From the NCBI GenBank assembly GCA_033557465.1, contig CM066037.1, forward strand, positions 204,289,156-204,353,155: DNA of 64,000 bases. The letters are read 5' to 3'. The stretch comes from Ichthyophis bannanicus. Its lineage: Eukaryota; Chordata; Amphibia; Gymnophiona; Ichthyophiidae. Made by a program: the position numbers and the translations under genes. Within the stretch, counting starts at the first letter, position 1. The number at the start of each line of letters is the position of its first letter. The notes under the pieces are model-generated. The model was not told the origin of the DNA and searched no databases. It saw only the letters and a list, made by a program, of their open reading frames with translations. Shown here piece by piece: positions 34,432 to 43,917 of the stretch.

Positions 34432-34561
34432 GATACAACTGCTCCTTGTGATGCTGCGAGTCACAGAGTCTGTGCTGAAGATAAACCCTCAAGTTCTTGT
34501 TCAGTACCAAGGAAGAAAGAACCAGATGCTAGCAGGCCGACTTGCAGGACCTCTCTTCCAG
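34432..34561 (+). CDS. RALGAPA1: RALGAPA1 coding exon (next), apparent GC donor
   Basis: The exon follows an AG acceptor (34430-34431). Its first base completes the Trp codon left by the previous exon, and 43 codons follow in phase 0. The segments [10 protein letters not shown] and [11 protein letters not shown] are diagnostic for RALGAPA1. Conservation stops exactly at CAG (34559-34561), and the next bases are GCAATT, so the donor appears to be GC rather than GT. The frame stays open for another 54 codons, but that sequence does not continue the family. Confidence 0.86.
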
Positions 34562-35270
34562 GCAATTCTATACAAATTTCATGGCACTTTTGTTTTGGGA
34601 AGGCAGCTCATTGTCTCAGTTGCGCTTTTTTTCACATTAGGTTTAAGTGTAAAGCAGGTGAATGGAATTTTAAGCACGGTGGGGACGATTTTCATCATGT
34701 CTTCAGAGCTCATTTTTTAAAAAGATAAACCCTGCTTGGGGTTTTTTTTTAAAATTCAACTAACTGTTATGGAAAGTGCTATATATCTACATTTACGCAT
34801 CCTTTAAAGCCAGCGTAAATGTATGCACAGAAGGTGCATATGCGGGTTTTCCGAATGAAAGTCATGTGTACTTTGTCTTGACTTCTCTTCACTCCGTACT
34901 TGTCCTCCCTCCCCTTTTTTTATTTTTTTGAATGGACAAAAGTACACATGCTGTTACCAGTGTGTGTACATCAACCCTCTGATGGAAAGGGGGGAGCGAT
35001 TTTTTTTAAATCTGCTTTTTAAGCATATACTGTTGTGGTCAAGATTACTGGTAGCTTTGCAGTTCAATTCCTTAATGTCCAATATCTCCTAAAAAAAAAC
35101 AAAAAGTAGCCAGTGAATTAGCTTTGGACTTTATATGCACACATTTGACACACAAAACAATCAAATAAAACAATAGTAGGATATTGTCAGAACATAATTA
35201 TGTTTCAGAAATTCACAGGTCACTATAAGAGCGTGAGATATCCAAAAATCAAAAACGCATACACTCAAAC
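34562..35270 (+). other. RALGAPA1: RALGAPA1 intron, no other feature
   Basis: AT-rich sequence with T runs near 34741 and 34914 and an A run near 35091. Nothing else is recognised. Confidence 0.5.
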
Positions 35271-36098
35271 ACAACAAAAAATGCAGTTATATAGAATAGT
35301 GGGTTAACTTTTTAAACCAATTACTGCTGTAGTCATCAGCAATTTTTCTTTATAGAGGAAGGTCTCAGTTAACACGGGCCGGTGTTTTCCATGACACAAG
35401 ATCAGTAAATCACAAACATCAATTCTCAAAAGCCCAATTCACATCAATGACCTCCTCTATAAAATCCCCAAGCAGGTAATGGAAAAACCGCAGACAAAAG
35501 ACTTAGCTTGCAAACTTTACAGTATGACGCAGTCATTCCAGCCCCGACGCCTCAATTTAAGCGCTTACAAGCGTTTCGCATATCATATCGCTTCTTCAGG
35601 GGGACCACTATACTAAAAACAAAAAACATACAGCAGTCATTATAAAATACATCCATCCCAAAGCATACCTACAATAACACTTAAAAAACTCCCTCACTCA
35701 CCCTAACACATCAAAAGTATCACATGCTAACAACCAGCTGCATAACGATCAGCTCTGCTTCTGCTCTGCTTCTGCGATCAGCTCTGCTATCAGCCTCCCA
35801 CCAGCGCACTTACAACCATCCTTACTTTAACCCCCTATTTAAACACCTCTCAGCCTATCAAAACTTCAAACCAATCAAAAAGCCAGCTCCACCTCTACAC
35901 CCCTCACCTGACTTACTCAGACTACTTAGATACAGCTACCCCATTTGATCTGAGCATTCATACCTTCAGGAATCACCGTACCAACTGTATAGATCCACCT
36001 CTGTTCACATACCACCAAAGTTTGTTCCCGAGTGCAACCCTAACAGCCCAGCAACACCTGATGAAGACCAAAATATCGTAAATCAGAAAATAAATGAC
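35270..36098 (-). mobile_element. Penelope-like element 3' part, left fragment
   Basis: On the minus strand, bases 36038-35940 encode a short open segment with the pattern EQRWIYTVGTVIPEGMN, like the C-terminal end of the GIY-YIG endonuclease in Penelope-like elements. A 3' UTR with short tandem CTGCTTCTGCT-type units follows, then a CTGAAGAAGC...GCGAAACGC motif near 35570-35600, a form common in Penelope terminal repeats. It ends exactly at the left terminus of DIRS H. The assignment rests on these two motifs. Confidence 0.6.
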
Positions 36099-36240
36099 CT
36101 TCCTTATCGTCACTCCAGTCCAGTCCCTTACTTCTGGGTTGCGCAACCCTTCCAGCAGCTTGGAGGCTGAGCCCAACCTTTTTGGGGGATGGAGCGGTAT
36201 AAATACCACTAGGACCACCCCCAGGCACCAGTATTCTCAG
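36099..36240 (+). repeat. DIRS left inverted terminal repeat, copy H
   Basis: It is complementary to about 41980-42102, including GGGTTGCGCAACCC, which is itself palindromic, and the GGTATAAATACC block. Confidence 0.88.
36198..36205 (+). promoter_or_regulatory. Candidate TATA box in the left repeat of DIRS H
   Basis: TATAAATA lies inside the palindrome GGTATAAATACC. As it is in the inverted repeat, the right end carries the same box facing inward on the minus strand, so both strands could be transcribed. Gag starts about 0.9 kb downstream. Confidence 0.45.
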
Positions 36241-37128
36241 CCTCCAAGCAGCTGGAGGGTTCCGTAAGCCTAGGGCTTACTGGAGTCTCCTTTTTATTTC
36301 CTTTTTTTAGTCAAATTTACATTTACTTTCTTTATTAATTCTTCATTAATTCTTTGTTTGAGTTTTAGCAGGCCTGTGCCTTTAAATTTTGCTTGCTCTC
36401 TCCTCCCTCCCTCCCTCCCCCCCCCCCCTGACTGTCCGGGCCGGGGATCGGAGGTGGTTTCCCTGCAAGCAGCAGTGGGGAAGATCGCGTAAAGCTCCTC
36501 TGCTGCTTATCCGGCCGGCTCCTGCTCAAGCCCTGCCTTGCCTCGCGCCGAAGCCCTCAGGTGGCTGAGCGCTAGAGGCAACACCGCGTGTTCAAGCTCC
36601 CCGCAGGCCCCGTCCCGGAGCAGAGGGACGCAGGGTTGAGCTCCGGTGGCCGCGCTTCCAGCGGGAGGCTGTTTGAAGCGGCGGTCCCGGCTCTAAGGCA
36701 ATCGCGGGGTCCATCCCTCTTTCGGCAGGCAGAAGGAAGATCGGGGCTAGGCAGACTCGCGACTCCCGTTTTCGGCTCCACGTGGTGAGGCCTACCACGT
36801 GTAGAGCCAACGGTGGCAGTTCGCAGATTCGGGCCTTTCATCAGCAAAGCTTCAAAATCGCAAGTACTGGGCATTGCCTTAAGGGATAGTCTAAAGACGA
36901 TTTTAATGTTTCTTTGATTAATTTAATAGTTTTAATGTGACTTGTTATTTTTACATTTATTTGTTTTGATTCTAAGTTCAAGATTTAAAGAGAAAATTAT
37001 AATTCAAATAGTGGAGAGAGCACATATATTTGTATTAAAGGAACGGTTTAACTCTCCCCCTGCCTAGACCCAGTGTTTCAGCCCCGAGGTTCAGGAGGGC
37101 CTACTGTACCCCCCCCCCCCCCAAGCTC
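36241..37128 (+). other. DIRS H 5' untranslated region
   Basis: The sequence has a GC-rich, CpG-bearing part (36420-36800), then AT-rich sequence, then a C run at 37110-37121 just before the gag ATG. No reading frame is supported. Confidence 0.6.
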
Positions 37129-38640
37129 ATGGCGACCAAGCCTAGGTGTCCATCCTGTGGCACCCGGCGGGGTACCTCCTCGGAGACAGGGATCTGCAGG
37201 GGTTGTGCTGCAGTGGCTGCCTCCGTGGAGCAAGAAATCAACTTGGCCATGTCACAAGCTTCCCAGGGCTCCGAAGACCCCCTACAAGGGGAAGGGGGTT
37301 CCCAGCTACCTCCTTCTACGTCCTCGGATTTATCCACCCCTTCCCTGCCCCCCATCTCCTGTCCTACCGGGGGAGAGGAATCCGGGGACTTTTTCTCCCC
37401 AGACTTCGTACTGTTACTACACAAGGCCTATTGCTTACGGAAGCAGGGCTTGGGGCCAGGGGATTCTGGATCGGCAGCAGAGATCAAATCGACCAGGCCC
37501 ACGAGAGTAGGCAATGCAGAGCCAGGAATCCCGCCTATGCGCCCCCGGCTGAGCTCCGAAGAACCTCCCCCATCCCTCTCACAGGATATCCCTGAGGGAG
37601 AGACCTCCGACAGGGAGTTCGATGAAGAAGAGGAGGAGCTTGAAGAAGGGGAGATCCCTGAGGAAGATCATTCACGTGTAATCAGGATCTTTCGTCGGGA
37701 GGAACTCCCGGCACTGATTAATGAATCCCTGAAACTTCTCAATGTTGCCTCGGACACGCCGGCAGAGGAGGAGGCGTTGGAAGATCCTCTAATCCAGGCC
37801 ATCAGGAGATCACAGAAAGTTTTCCCTGTCCACAGAGTGGTGCGTCAGATGATCCAGGAGGAATGGGATCAACCAGAGTCAAGCCTAAGGGGAGTCCGAT
37901 CCATGACCCGCCTATATCCGCTCCCAGAGTCGGATAAAGAGCTGCTGAAGTCCCCCAGGGTGGATGCGGCGGTATCAGCTGTTACGAAGAAGACTACTAT
38001 CCCAGTCGAGGGCAGTACAGCCCTACGAGATTCTCAAGACAGGAAATTGGATACACTTTTAAAACAAGCCTTTGATATTAGCGCTCTGGCATTGCAGGCC
38101 TCCGTCTCAGGGGCCTGGGTAGCTCGGGCCTGCTTAAGATGGTCACAACAGCTTCAATCAGCAGAGAGCTCTGTGGAAGAGGCGCAGGCCAACGCTTCTA
38201 GACTAGAATCAGGAGCGGCCTACTTGGCGGATAGCCAGTATGACCTCATCAGAAGCCTGGCCAAGAACATGGCATCGGTTGTGGCTGCTAGGCGTTATCT
38301 CTGGCTACGGAATTGGGCCGCCGATGCCTCCTCCAAGTCACGCCTCAGTCACCTCCCATTTAAAGGAAAGCTGTTATTTGGGGAGGACTTAGAAAAGCTA
38401 GTAAAGGACCTGGGCGAATCTAAGGGAGGCAGGCTCCCGGAAGACAGACCGAAGCAAGGGCGTCCCCTGGCCCCGGCACGTAACCAATCAAGGGAACTCC
38501 GGAGGTTTCGCCCACCCAGGTCTAACCCCTTCCCCAGGGGCCGCTTTCCCTCAAGGGGTCAAGGTTTTAGAGGGTTTCGAGGTGCAGGGAGAGGCTTCGC
38601 CGCCCCTTCCTCCTCCTCGGCCTCTAGAAGACAGCAATGA
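37129..38640 (+). CDS. DIRS Gag, copy H, intact
   Basis: The 503-residue protein has an N-terminal CPSC...CRGC motif (residues about 7-26), likely a zinc ribbon. An acidic stretch (DEEEEELEEGEIPEED, about residues 165-182), a helical central part and an Arg/Gly/Phe-rich basic C-terminus (RGRFPSRGQGFRGFRGAGRG) that should bind nucleic acid follow. The ATG at 37129 is the first after the C run. It ends in TGA at 38638-38640, and the same frame remains open beyond it into the recombinase. The pol gene overlaps in another frame. Confidence 0.88.
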   Translation: MATKPRCPSCGTRRGTSSETGICRGCAAVAASVEQEINLAMSQASQGSEDPLQGEGGSQLPPSTSSDLSTPSLPPISCPTGGEESGDFFSPDFVLLLHKAYCLRKQGLGPGDSGSAAEIKSTRPTRVGNAEPGIPPMRPRLSSEEPPPSLSQDIPEGETSDREFDEEEEELEEGEIPEEDHSRVIRIFRREELPALINESLKLLNVASDTPAEEEALEDPLIQAIRRSQKVFPVHRVVRQMIQEEWDQPESSLRGVRSMTRLYPLPESDKELLKSPRVDAAVSAVTKKTTIPVEGSTALRDSQDRKLDTLLKQAFDISALALQASVSGAWVARACLRWSQQLQSAESSVEEAQANASRLESGAAYLADSQYDLIRSLAKNMASVVAARRYLWLRNWAADASSKSRLSHLPFKGKLLFGEDLEKLVKDLGESKGGRLPEDRPKQGRPLAPARNQSRELRRFRPPRSNPFPRGRFPSRGQGFRGFRGAGRGFAAPSSSSASRRQQ

Positions 38641-40546
38641 GACAACGGGGGTCCAGGGGGCCGGACTGCCAGTCGGCGGCCGCTTAAGGCAGTTTCTTCC
38701 CGCCTGGTCCCGGGTTACATCCGATCAATGGGTCCTAGAGGTGATCAGAGAGGGCTACGCTCTCGAATTCGAAAAACAAATACCGCCAGCCTTCGTTCTG
38801 TCTCCCTGCGGTTCCCCTGCATGGAGCGCGGCGATAGAGGCAACTCTCGCCCGACTAATAGCTCTCGGGGCCGTGGTCCCGGTCCCACCGGACCAGTACG
38901 GCTCGGGTCGGTACTCTATCTACTTCGTGGTCCCAAAGAAAGAAGGGTCCCTTCGCACGATACTGGATCTAAAGCAGGTCAATCGCTGCCTCAGAGTACC
39001 TCACTTCCGGATGGAGACCCTACGTTCAGTCATAGCAGCCGTAAGGGACAGGGAGTTCCTGACGTCCCTAGATCTGACAGAAGCCTACTTGCACATACCA
39101 GTCTGAAAGTCTCATCAACGTTTCCTGAGATTCGCTGTACACACAGGTCACTATCAATTCCAGGCTCTACCTTTCGGTCTAGCTACGGCCCCAAGAACCT
39201 TTACCAAAGTGATGGTGGTAGTGGCGGCTTCCCTACGGAAAGAGGGAATACTAGTGCACCCTTACCTGGACGATTGGTTAATCCGGGCAAAGTCGGAAGA
39301 GGAGAGTCGCTCGGCAACGGCCAGAGTAGTCCAAGTGCTAGAGGAGCTGGGGTGGATCATCAACCGAGCAAAAAGCAGGATGACCCCCTCCCAGGAAATC
39401 GAATACCTCGGAGCAAGGTTCGACACCAACAAAGGCAGAGTCTTTCTGTCACATACAAGATCAAGAGACCTAAGGCTCCTAGTCACACAGTTTCTGCACA
39501 GAAGGAACCCCTCAGCGTGGCATTATCTTCAGCTCCTGGGAACCATGGCCGCGGCGATAGAGGTAGTTCCATGGGCCAGGGCCCATATGCGGCCTCTGCA
39601 GCGGGCCCTGTTGCGGCGTTGGTCCCCTCAGCATCATCCATTGTCAATGCAGTTACCCTGTGCTCCACGGACAAAGCAGGCACTACACTGGTGGAGGAGC
39701 CCCAGAAATCTGGACCGCGGGATGCCTCTCGAACCTCCTCAGTGGTTACTATTAACGACGGATGCCAGTCTATCAGGCTGGGGTGCACACTGCGAGGGCC
39801 AGTTTGTCCAGGGTCGCTGGACACCGTTGGAAGCTCAATGGCCCATCAACAGGCTGGAACTACGGGCCGTCGTCCTAGCCCTCAAGGCTCTCGAGACCTT
39901 AGTGTGGAAAAGAGCAATTCGCGTCCTCTCCGACAACGTCACAACAGTGGCATACATCAATCACCAGGGCGGCACCAGCAGTCCCGCCCTAGAGAAGGAG
40001 GCGGACACCCTGTTCCGCTGGGCCGAGGTTCGGTTGGAAGCACTCTCAGCTCAGCACGTGGCCGGCACGGACAACGTCACGGCAGATTACCTCAGCAGGT
40101 GCAAGATAGACCAAGGAGAGTGGGAGCTGGACCAGGGGACCTTCGACCAAATAGTTGCCTGGTGGGGTCTTCCGATCATGGATCTCATGGCACGATTCGA
40201 GTCCGCCAAGGTAGCTCGCTTCTTCAGCCGAAGAAGGGAAAGAATGTCCGAAGGACTGGATGCCCTGTCCCAGAAGTGGCCGTCGGAAGGGCTCCTCTAT
40301 GTGTTTCCCCCCTGGGTTCTAATCGGGAAGGTCCTCCAGCGAGTGGAGGCTCACCGGGGATTGATAATTCTCATAGCACCGGATTGGCCACGCCGTCCCT
40401 GGTATGCGGATCTGATGAGGCTTCTCGCCGATCAGCCTTGGCGTCTCCCCTACAAAAGAGACCTCCTGAGGCAAGGGCCGCTTCTAATGCCTCACGTGGA
40501 TCGATTCTCGCTTACGGCCTGGCTATTGAAAGGGCACAGCTCCTGA
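38582..40546 (+). pseudogene. DIRS reverse transcriptase / RNase H / MT-like gene, copy H, one stop
   Basis: RT motifs are SLDLTEAYLHIPV (A), PFGLATAPRTF (B) and YLDDWLIRAK (C). RNase H shows TTDASLSGWGAH, NRLELRAVVLAL, LSDNVTTVAYI and DNVTADYLSR, all four acidic residues. The tail with YVFPPWVLIGKVL and IILIAPDWPRRPWY resembles the methyltransferase-like domain of DIRS. The only defect is a TGA at 39104-39106 after motif A. There is no ATG at the 5' edge; translation may come from a frameshift or internal start. It overlaps the end of gag and nearly all of the recombinase frame. Confidence 0.88.
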
Positions 40547-41583
40547 AGCGGGGCTACTCAGGAGCGGTAATCTCGACGCTGCTGAAGGCGAGGAAGCGCT
40601 CAACCTGTCTCTCCTACGTCAGAGTTTGGCGCATCTTCGAAGCATGGTGTGCGGAGCACCGGAGGAACCCTCTTTTGGCCTCGGTCCCTGAGGTCTTAGA
40701 GTTCTTGCAGGCAGGTTTTGACAAGGGTCTAGCGCCCAGTTCCCTAAGGGTCCAGCTAGCTGCCATCGCCTGCTATAGGGGGAAGGTCGGCGGGAAGTCC
40801 CTAGGGGCCCACTCGGATGTTTCCAGGTTCCTTACAGCCGTGAAACGATTGCGTCCTCAACGAAGGTCGATCATCCCCCCCTGGGACCTTAACCTAGTAT
40901 TAAATGCCTTGGTCGGGGAACCCTTTGAGCCAGTTAAGAGAGCCTCCTTAAAGGATCTAACCTTGAAGACAGTCTTTCTGGTCGCTATATACTCGGCCAG
41001 GCAGGTCTCAGAACTCCAAGCGCTTTCCTCTCAGCCACCCTTTCTATCCTTCCTCAAGGACAAGGTGGTTCTAAGGACGGTGCCTTCCTTCTTACCTAAG
41101 GTTATTTCTCCCTTTCATGTTAACCAGGTAGTTACTCTCCCGTCCTTCCCGGCCGAGAGGTTAGAAGGAGGGGAGAACAAGCTTCGCTTACTGGACGTTC
41201 AGAGGGCTTTGAAACGTTACCTCTCCCGTACAGCTTCCTTTCGGAAATCTGAACGCCTTTTCATTCAGTTCGGGGGTCCGCACAAAGGGGAAGCGGCCGC
41301 CAAGGCCACCATCTCCAGATGGATTAGAGAGGCTATTGCCTCCGCCTATATCCTGAAAGGGAAACAGGTGCCAGGGGGCCTGCGGGCGCACTCAACCCGG
41401 GCTCAGGCTACCTCTTGGGCAGAATTTAGCCTAGTTCCCCTGCTGGATATTTGTAGGGCAGCGACCTGGTCCTCCCTCCATACCTTTACCAAGCACTACA
41501 GGCTGGACGTACAGAGTTCAGCGGACGCTCGGTTTGGTCTTGCGGTTCTTCAGTCCGGTATGTCGGACCCCACCCAGGGTTGA
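38728..41583 (+). CDS. DIRS tyrosine recombinase, long overlapping frame, copy H
   Basis: The frame is open for 951 codons. Its first ~570 codons overlap RT/RNase H and show no known domain; the recombinase itself lies in the last ~380 codons (about 40430-41583). Catalytic residues are visible: Arg in YSARQVSELQAL, HxxR in LRAHSTRAQA, and Tyr in FTKHYRLD (TAC 41497-41499). The enzyme joins circular element DNA to the genome. The frame is the same as gag, with only the gag TGA between. Where translation begins is not known. Confidence 0.85.
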   Translation: MGPRGDQRGLRSRIRKTNTASLRSVSLRFPCMERGDRGNSRPTNSSRGRGPGPTGPVRLGSVLYLLRGPKERRVPSHDTGSKAGQSLPQSTSLPDGDPTFSHSSRKGQGVPDVPRSDRSLLAHTSLKVSSTFPEIRCTHRSLSIPGSTFRSSYGPKNLYQSDGGSGGFPTERGNTSAPLPGRLVNPGKVGRGESLGNGQSSPSARGAGVDHQPSKKQDDPLPGNRIPRSKVRHQQRQSLSVTYKIKRPKAPSHTVSAQKEPLSVALSSAPGNHGRGDRGSSMGQGPYAASAAGPVAALVPSASSIVNAVTLCSTDKAGTTLVEEPQKSGPRDASRTSSVVTINDGCQSIRLGCTLRGPVCPGSLDTVGSSMAHQQAGTTGRRPSPQGSRDLSVEKSNSRPLRQRHNSGIHQSPGRHQQSRPREGGGHPVPLGRGSVGSTLSSARGRHGQRHGRLPQQVQDRPRRVGAGPGDLRPNSCLVGSSDHGSHGTIRVRQGSSLLQPKKGKNVRRTGCPVPEVAVGRAPLCVSPLGSNREGPPASGGSPGIDNSHSTGLATPSLVCGSDEASRRSALASPLQKRPPEARAASNASRGSILAYGLAIERAQLLKRGYSGAVISTLLKARKRSTCLSYVRVWRIFEAWCAEHRRNPLLASVPEVLEFLQAGFDKGLAPSSLRVQLAAIACYRGKVGGKSLGAHSDVSRFLTAVKRLRPQRRSIIPPWDLNLVLNALVGEPFEPVKRASLKDLTLKTVFLVAIYSARQVSELQALSSQPPFLSFLKDKVVLRTVPSFLPKVISPFHVNQVVTLPSFPAERLEGGENKLRLLDVQRALKRYLSRTASFRKSERLFIQFGGPHKGEAAAKATISRWIREAIASAYILKGKQVPGGLRAHSTRAQATSWAEFSLVPLLDICRAATWSSLHTFTKHYRLDVQSSADARFGLAVLQSGMSDPTQG

Positions 41584-41597
41584 ACTGCTCTGCTACA

Positions 41598-41700
41598 TCC
41601 CAGAAGTAAGGGACTGGACTGGAGTGACGATAAGGAAGAATCAATTAGATCTTACCTGCTAATTGGTGTTCCTGAAGGAACGACAGTCCAGTCCCTGGTC
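41598..41700 (+). repeat. DIRS internal complementary region, copy H
   Basis: CCCAGAAGTAAGGGACTGGA with GTGACGATAAGGAAG is the complement of the left end. AATTAGATCTTACCTGCTAA with TTGGTGTTCCTGAAGG is the complement of the right end. The two halves meet at AAG, matching the CTT at both termini. Confidence 0.9.
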
Positions 41701-41979
41701 CCGCCCGGTTCTCCGACATCTGTTAAGGCCTATTAGACCTGTTAGTCAGGGCCGGAGCGGAGGGCCGAGCGTGAGGCAGGTGCTGGGGCGAGGGGCCCAA
41801 GGGAAGGACGGCATGGACAAACGCAAGTTAACCACCTCCCTTCGTGGTCCTCCCTCTCCTACTCCTAATTCCAAAAAAAAAAAAAAAAGTTCAAGTTGTT
41901 AGTTTATAAGTAGGGGTTTGCCTTTCGGGGTGTATTTACGTAGGTCTTTAGGGGAAGTTTTTTAAGTCTGCTTTTTCAT

Positions 41980-42150
41980 TCGATTACTGGTGCCTGGGGG
42001 TGGTCCTAGTGGTATTTATACCGCTCCATCCCCCAAAAAGGTTGGGCTCAGCCTCCAAGCTGCTGGAAGGGTTGCGCAACCCAGAAGTAAGGGACTGGAC
42101 TGTCGTTCCTTCAGGAACACCAATTAGCAGGTAAGATCTAATTGATTCTT
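41980..42150 (+). repeat. DIRS right inverted terminal repeat, copy H
   Basis: It pairs with the left repeat up to about 42102 and then carries a right-only extension (TTCAGGAACACCAATTAGCA plus GGTAAGATC) matched in the ICR. Confidence 0.88.
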
Positions 42151-42315
42151 TTTGATAGGCTGAGAGGTGTTTAAATATGGGTTTGAAGTAAGGATGGTTG
42201 TAAGCGCGCTGGTGGTAGGCTGATAGGCTATTTGAAGCAGAGCTGATCGTTATGCAGCTGGTTGTTAGCGTGTGATATCTTTGATGTGTTAGGGTGAGTG
42301 AGGGAGTTTTTTAAG
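42151..42315 (+). mobile_element. Penelope-like element 3' UTR, right fragment (inverted to the left one)
   Basis: Its reverse complement matches about 35665-35880 with small differences (for example one CTGCTTCTGCTC unit fewer). It abuts DIRS H on the left and DIRS F on the right. Confidence 0.75.
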
Positions 42316-43917
42316 TGATCTCCAGGAACAAGCAGGAATGTAGTCTTCACATATGGGTATCGTCGGTACCGACGGAGCCTGCGCGGGAACGCTCCCCAGC
42401 GTCCAATTAGGAAGCTTTTGGGAGCATCCCACAGCGCCTGCGTGCTGCCTTCCTGCTTTTCCCAACTGCCTCTCTCCAGTTCTTTGTTTTCCGCGGAGCC
42501 AGCAGGTCGTTTTTTCTGTCACCGCAGAAAATTCTCCTTATTGCCCTTCCTTTTTGTGGTCGCATCTGCCTTCCTTGACGCTTTACCGGTACCGCCGTTT
42601 TTTCTTTCTTTCTTTCTTTCTTTAAAAAAAAAAATACTTAGTACTTTTTTCCATGTGCACGCGCCTTTTTGGGCCTTAGGCCCAAAAATTCCTCCACAAT
42701 GGAAAAACCCTCCAAAGTGCACCAAGTGTGGCGGTACCATCTCAGTCACCGACACCCATGAGTGGTATCTAAAATGTTTAGGTCCTGACCATTCCATTTT
42801 GGAATGTATGGCCTATGCCATGATGTCCAAAAGAGGTCGGCAGAACCGAGCTGCTAAGCTCAGTACCCTGTTTCCCTCTGATGCAGCCTCGGTGGCATCG
42901 ACGTCTTCCAGGGCTTCCTCTTCCTCCCATGGATCTCAGGTAACTAAACACAAGTCTAGCCGGTTCTCAAAGGGTAGCTCTCCTTCTAAGCATCGAGATG
43001 CCTCTGGTGTTGCCCTTGAGGATTCTGCACCGGCAAAATTGCCCCGGCGGGAGGCTTTGGCTTCCAAAGCATTATCGGGGCTCCAGGACGTTCTCGAGGC
43101 CTCTACCTCAGCAGAACTACTGGTGCCATGCTCTGGGGTACCGGCTGTTTTCTCTGGTACCGACATCCAGGCATCGGCAGCGTCGATAGACCAGAGATTC
43201 CTGGCTATTGAACTCAGTCTTGCGGCTCATCTTGCGGCATCGACACCCTCGGAACCGCATCAGACAGTTCAACCGGTACCGGCACCGACTCCAGCACCGG
43301 TATCGGTACCGATAACATCGACATCGGTGTCCGCATTGCTGGCACCCAGTCATGTGATGCCCTCCGGTACCGATACACCGGTACCGATTACTCCCGGTAC
43401 CGACTTCAGTCGGTACGGGTATCGGGCTCTTCAAGAGCATCCAGACAGACGGTACTTTGAGTCCTCAGAAGAATCTGAGGATTCTGACAGTTCTGTCGAT
43501 GCAGGAATACTTCTTCCAGAGGAGCCTTCCTCCCCCTAAGCGCAGGATGTCTCCTCCAGAGGATATTTCCTTTCAGGACTTCATCAGGGAGGTGGCTCGA
43601 GATCTGTCCATTACTGTGGCTCCTGAATCAGAGCCCAGAGCAAAGGAGTTGGACATTTTACAATATCCCAAAGCTCCTAAAGAAGCAGTTACTCTACCCA
43701 TCCATGAGGTCTTGCATGATCTCATGCTAAGAATGTAGGAGACGCCTCTTACCACCTCTCCTCACTCTCGTAGACTTGATACTATGTATCAAGTCCCTCC
43801 TTGTCCTGGTTTCCAGAATACTCAGCTTCCTCACCACTCGATTGTAGTGGAATCAGCTATGAGAAGGATCAGAAGTGCAAAGAGACATGCCTCTAATCCT
43901 CCAGGACGCAAGTGCAG
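42316..43917 (+). mobile_element. DIRS family 2 left part (F), joined to family 1
   Basis: The left terminus and Gag match copy D closely. At about 43918 (after AAGTGCAGAA) the match to D stops and family 1 Gag sequence begins. No right end of family 2 is present. Confidence 0.85.
42700..43917 (+). pseudogene. DIRS family 2 Gag fragment (F)
   Basis: The zinc motif CTKC...YLKCLGPDH...CMAY is present (two residues changed relative to D). Relative to copy D about 11 bases are missing next to the start codon, one extra C near 43534 shifts the frame, and a stop lies at 43736. The middle part retains the 13 bases lost from D. The gene is cut at 43917. Confidence 0.8.

Larger units (their letters stand above)
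36099..42150 (+). mobile_element. DIRS retrotransposon copy H (family 3), nearly intact
   Basis: It has left and right inverted repeats, an ICR at 41598-41700, an intact gag, an RT/RNase H gene with one stop, and an intact recombinase. Termini are CTTCCTTATCG on the left and TAATTGATTCTT on the right; the CTT at the ends is shared in the ICR junction. The coding part is clearly richer in G and C than its surroundings. It is by far the youngest-looking DIRS here and the best candidate for a recently mobile one. Confidence 0.92.

Noticed and set aside
34562..34725. Extending the RALGAPA1 exon through the open frame to 34720
   Set aside because: Protein conservation ends exactly at 34561 and the added sequence does not resemble the family.
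36420..36800. A host CpG island promoter
   Set aside because: It lies inside DIRS H, between its left repeat and gag, and is best explained as the element's 5' UTR.
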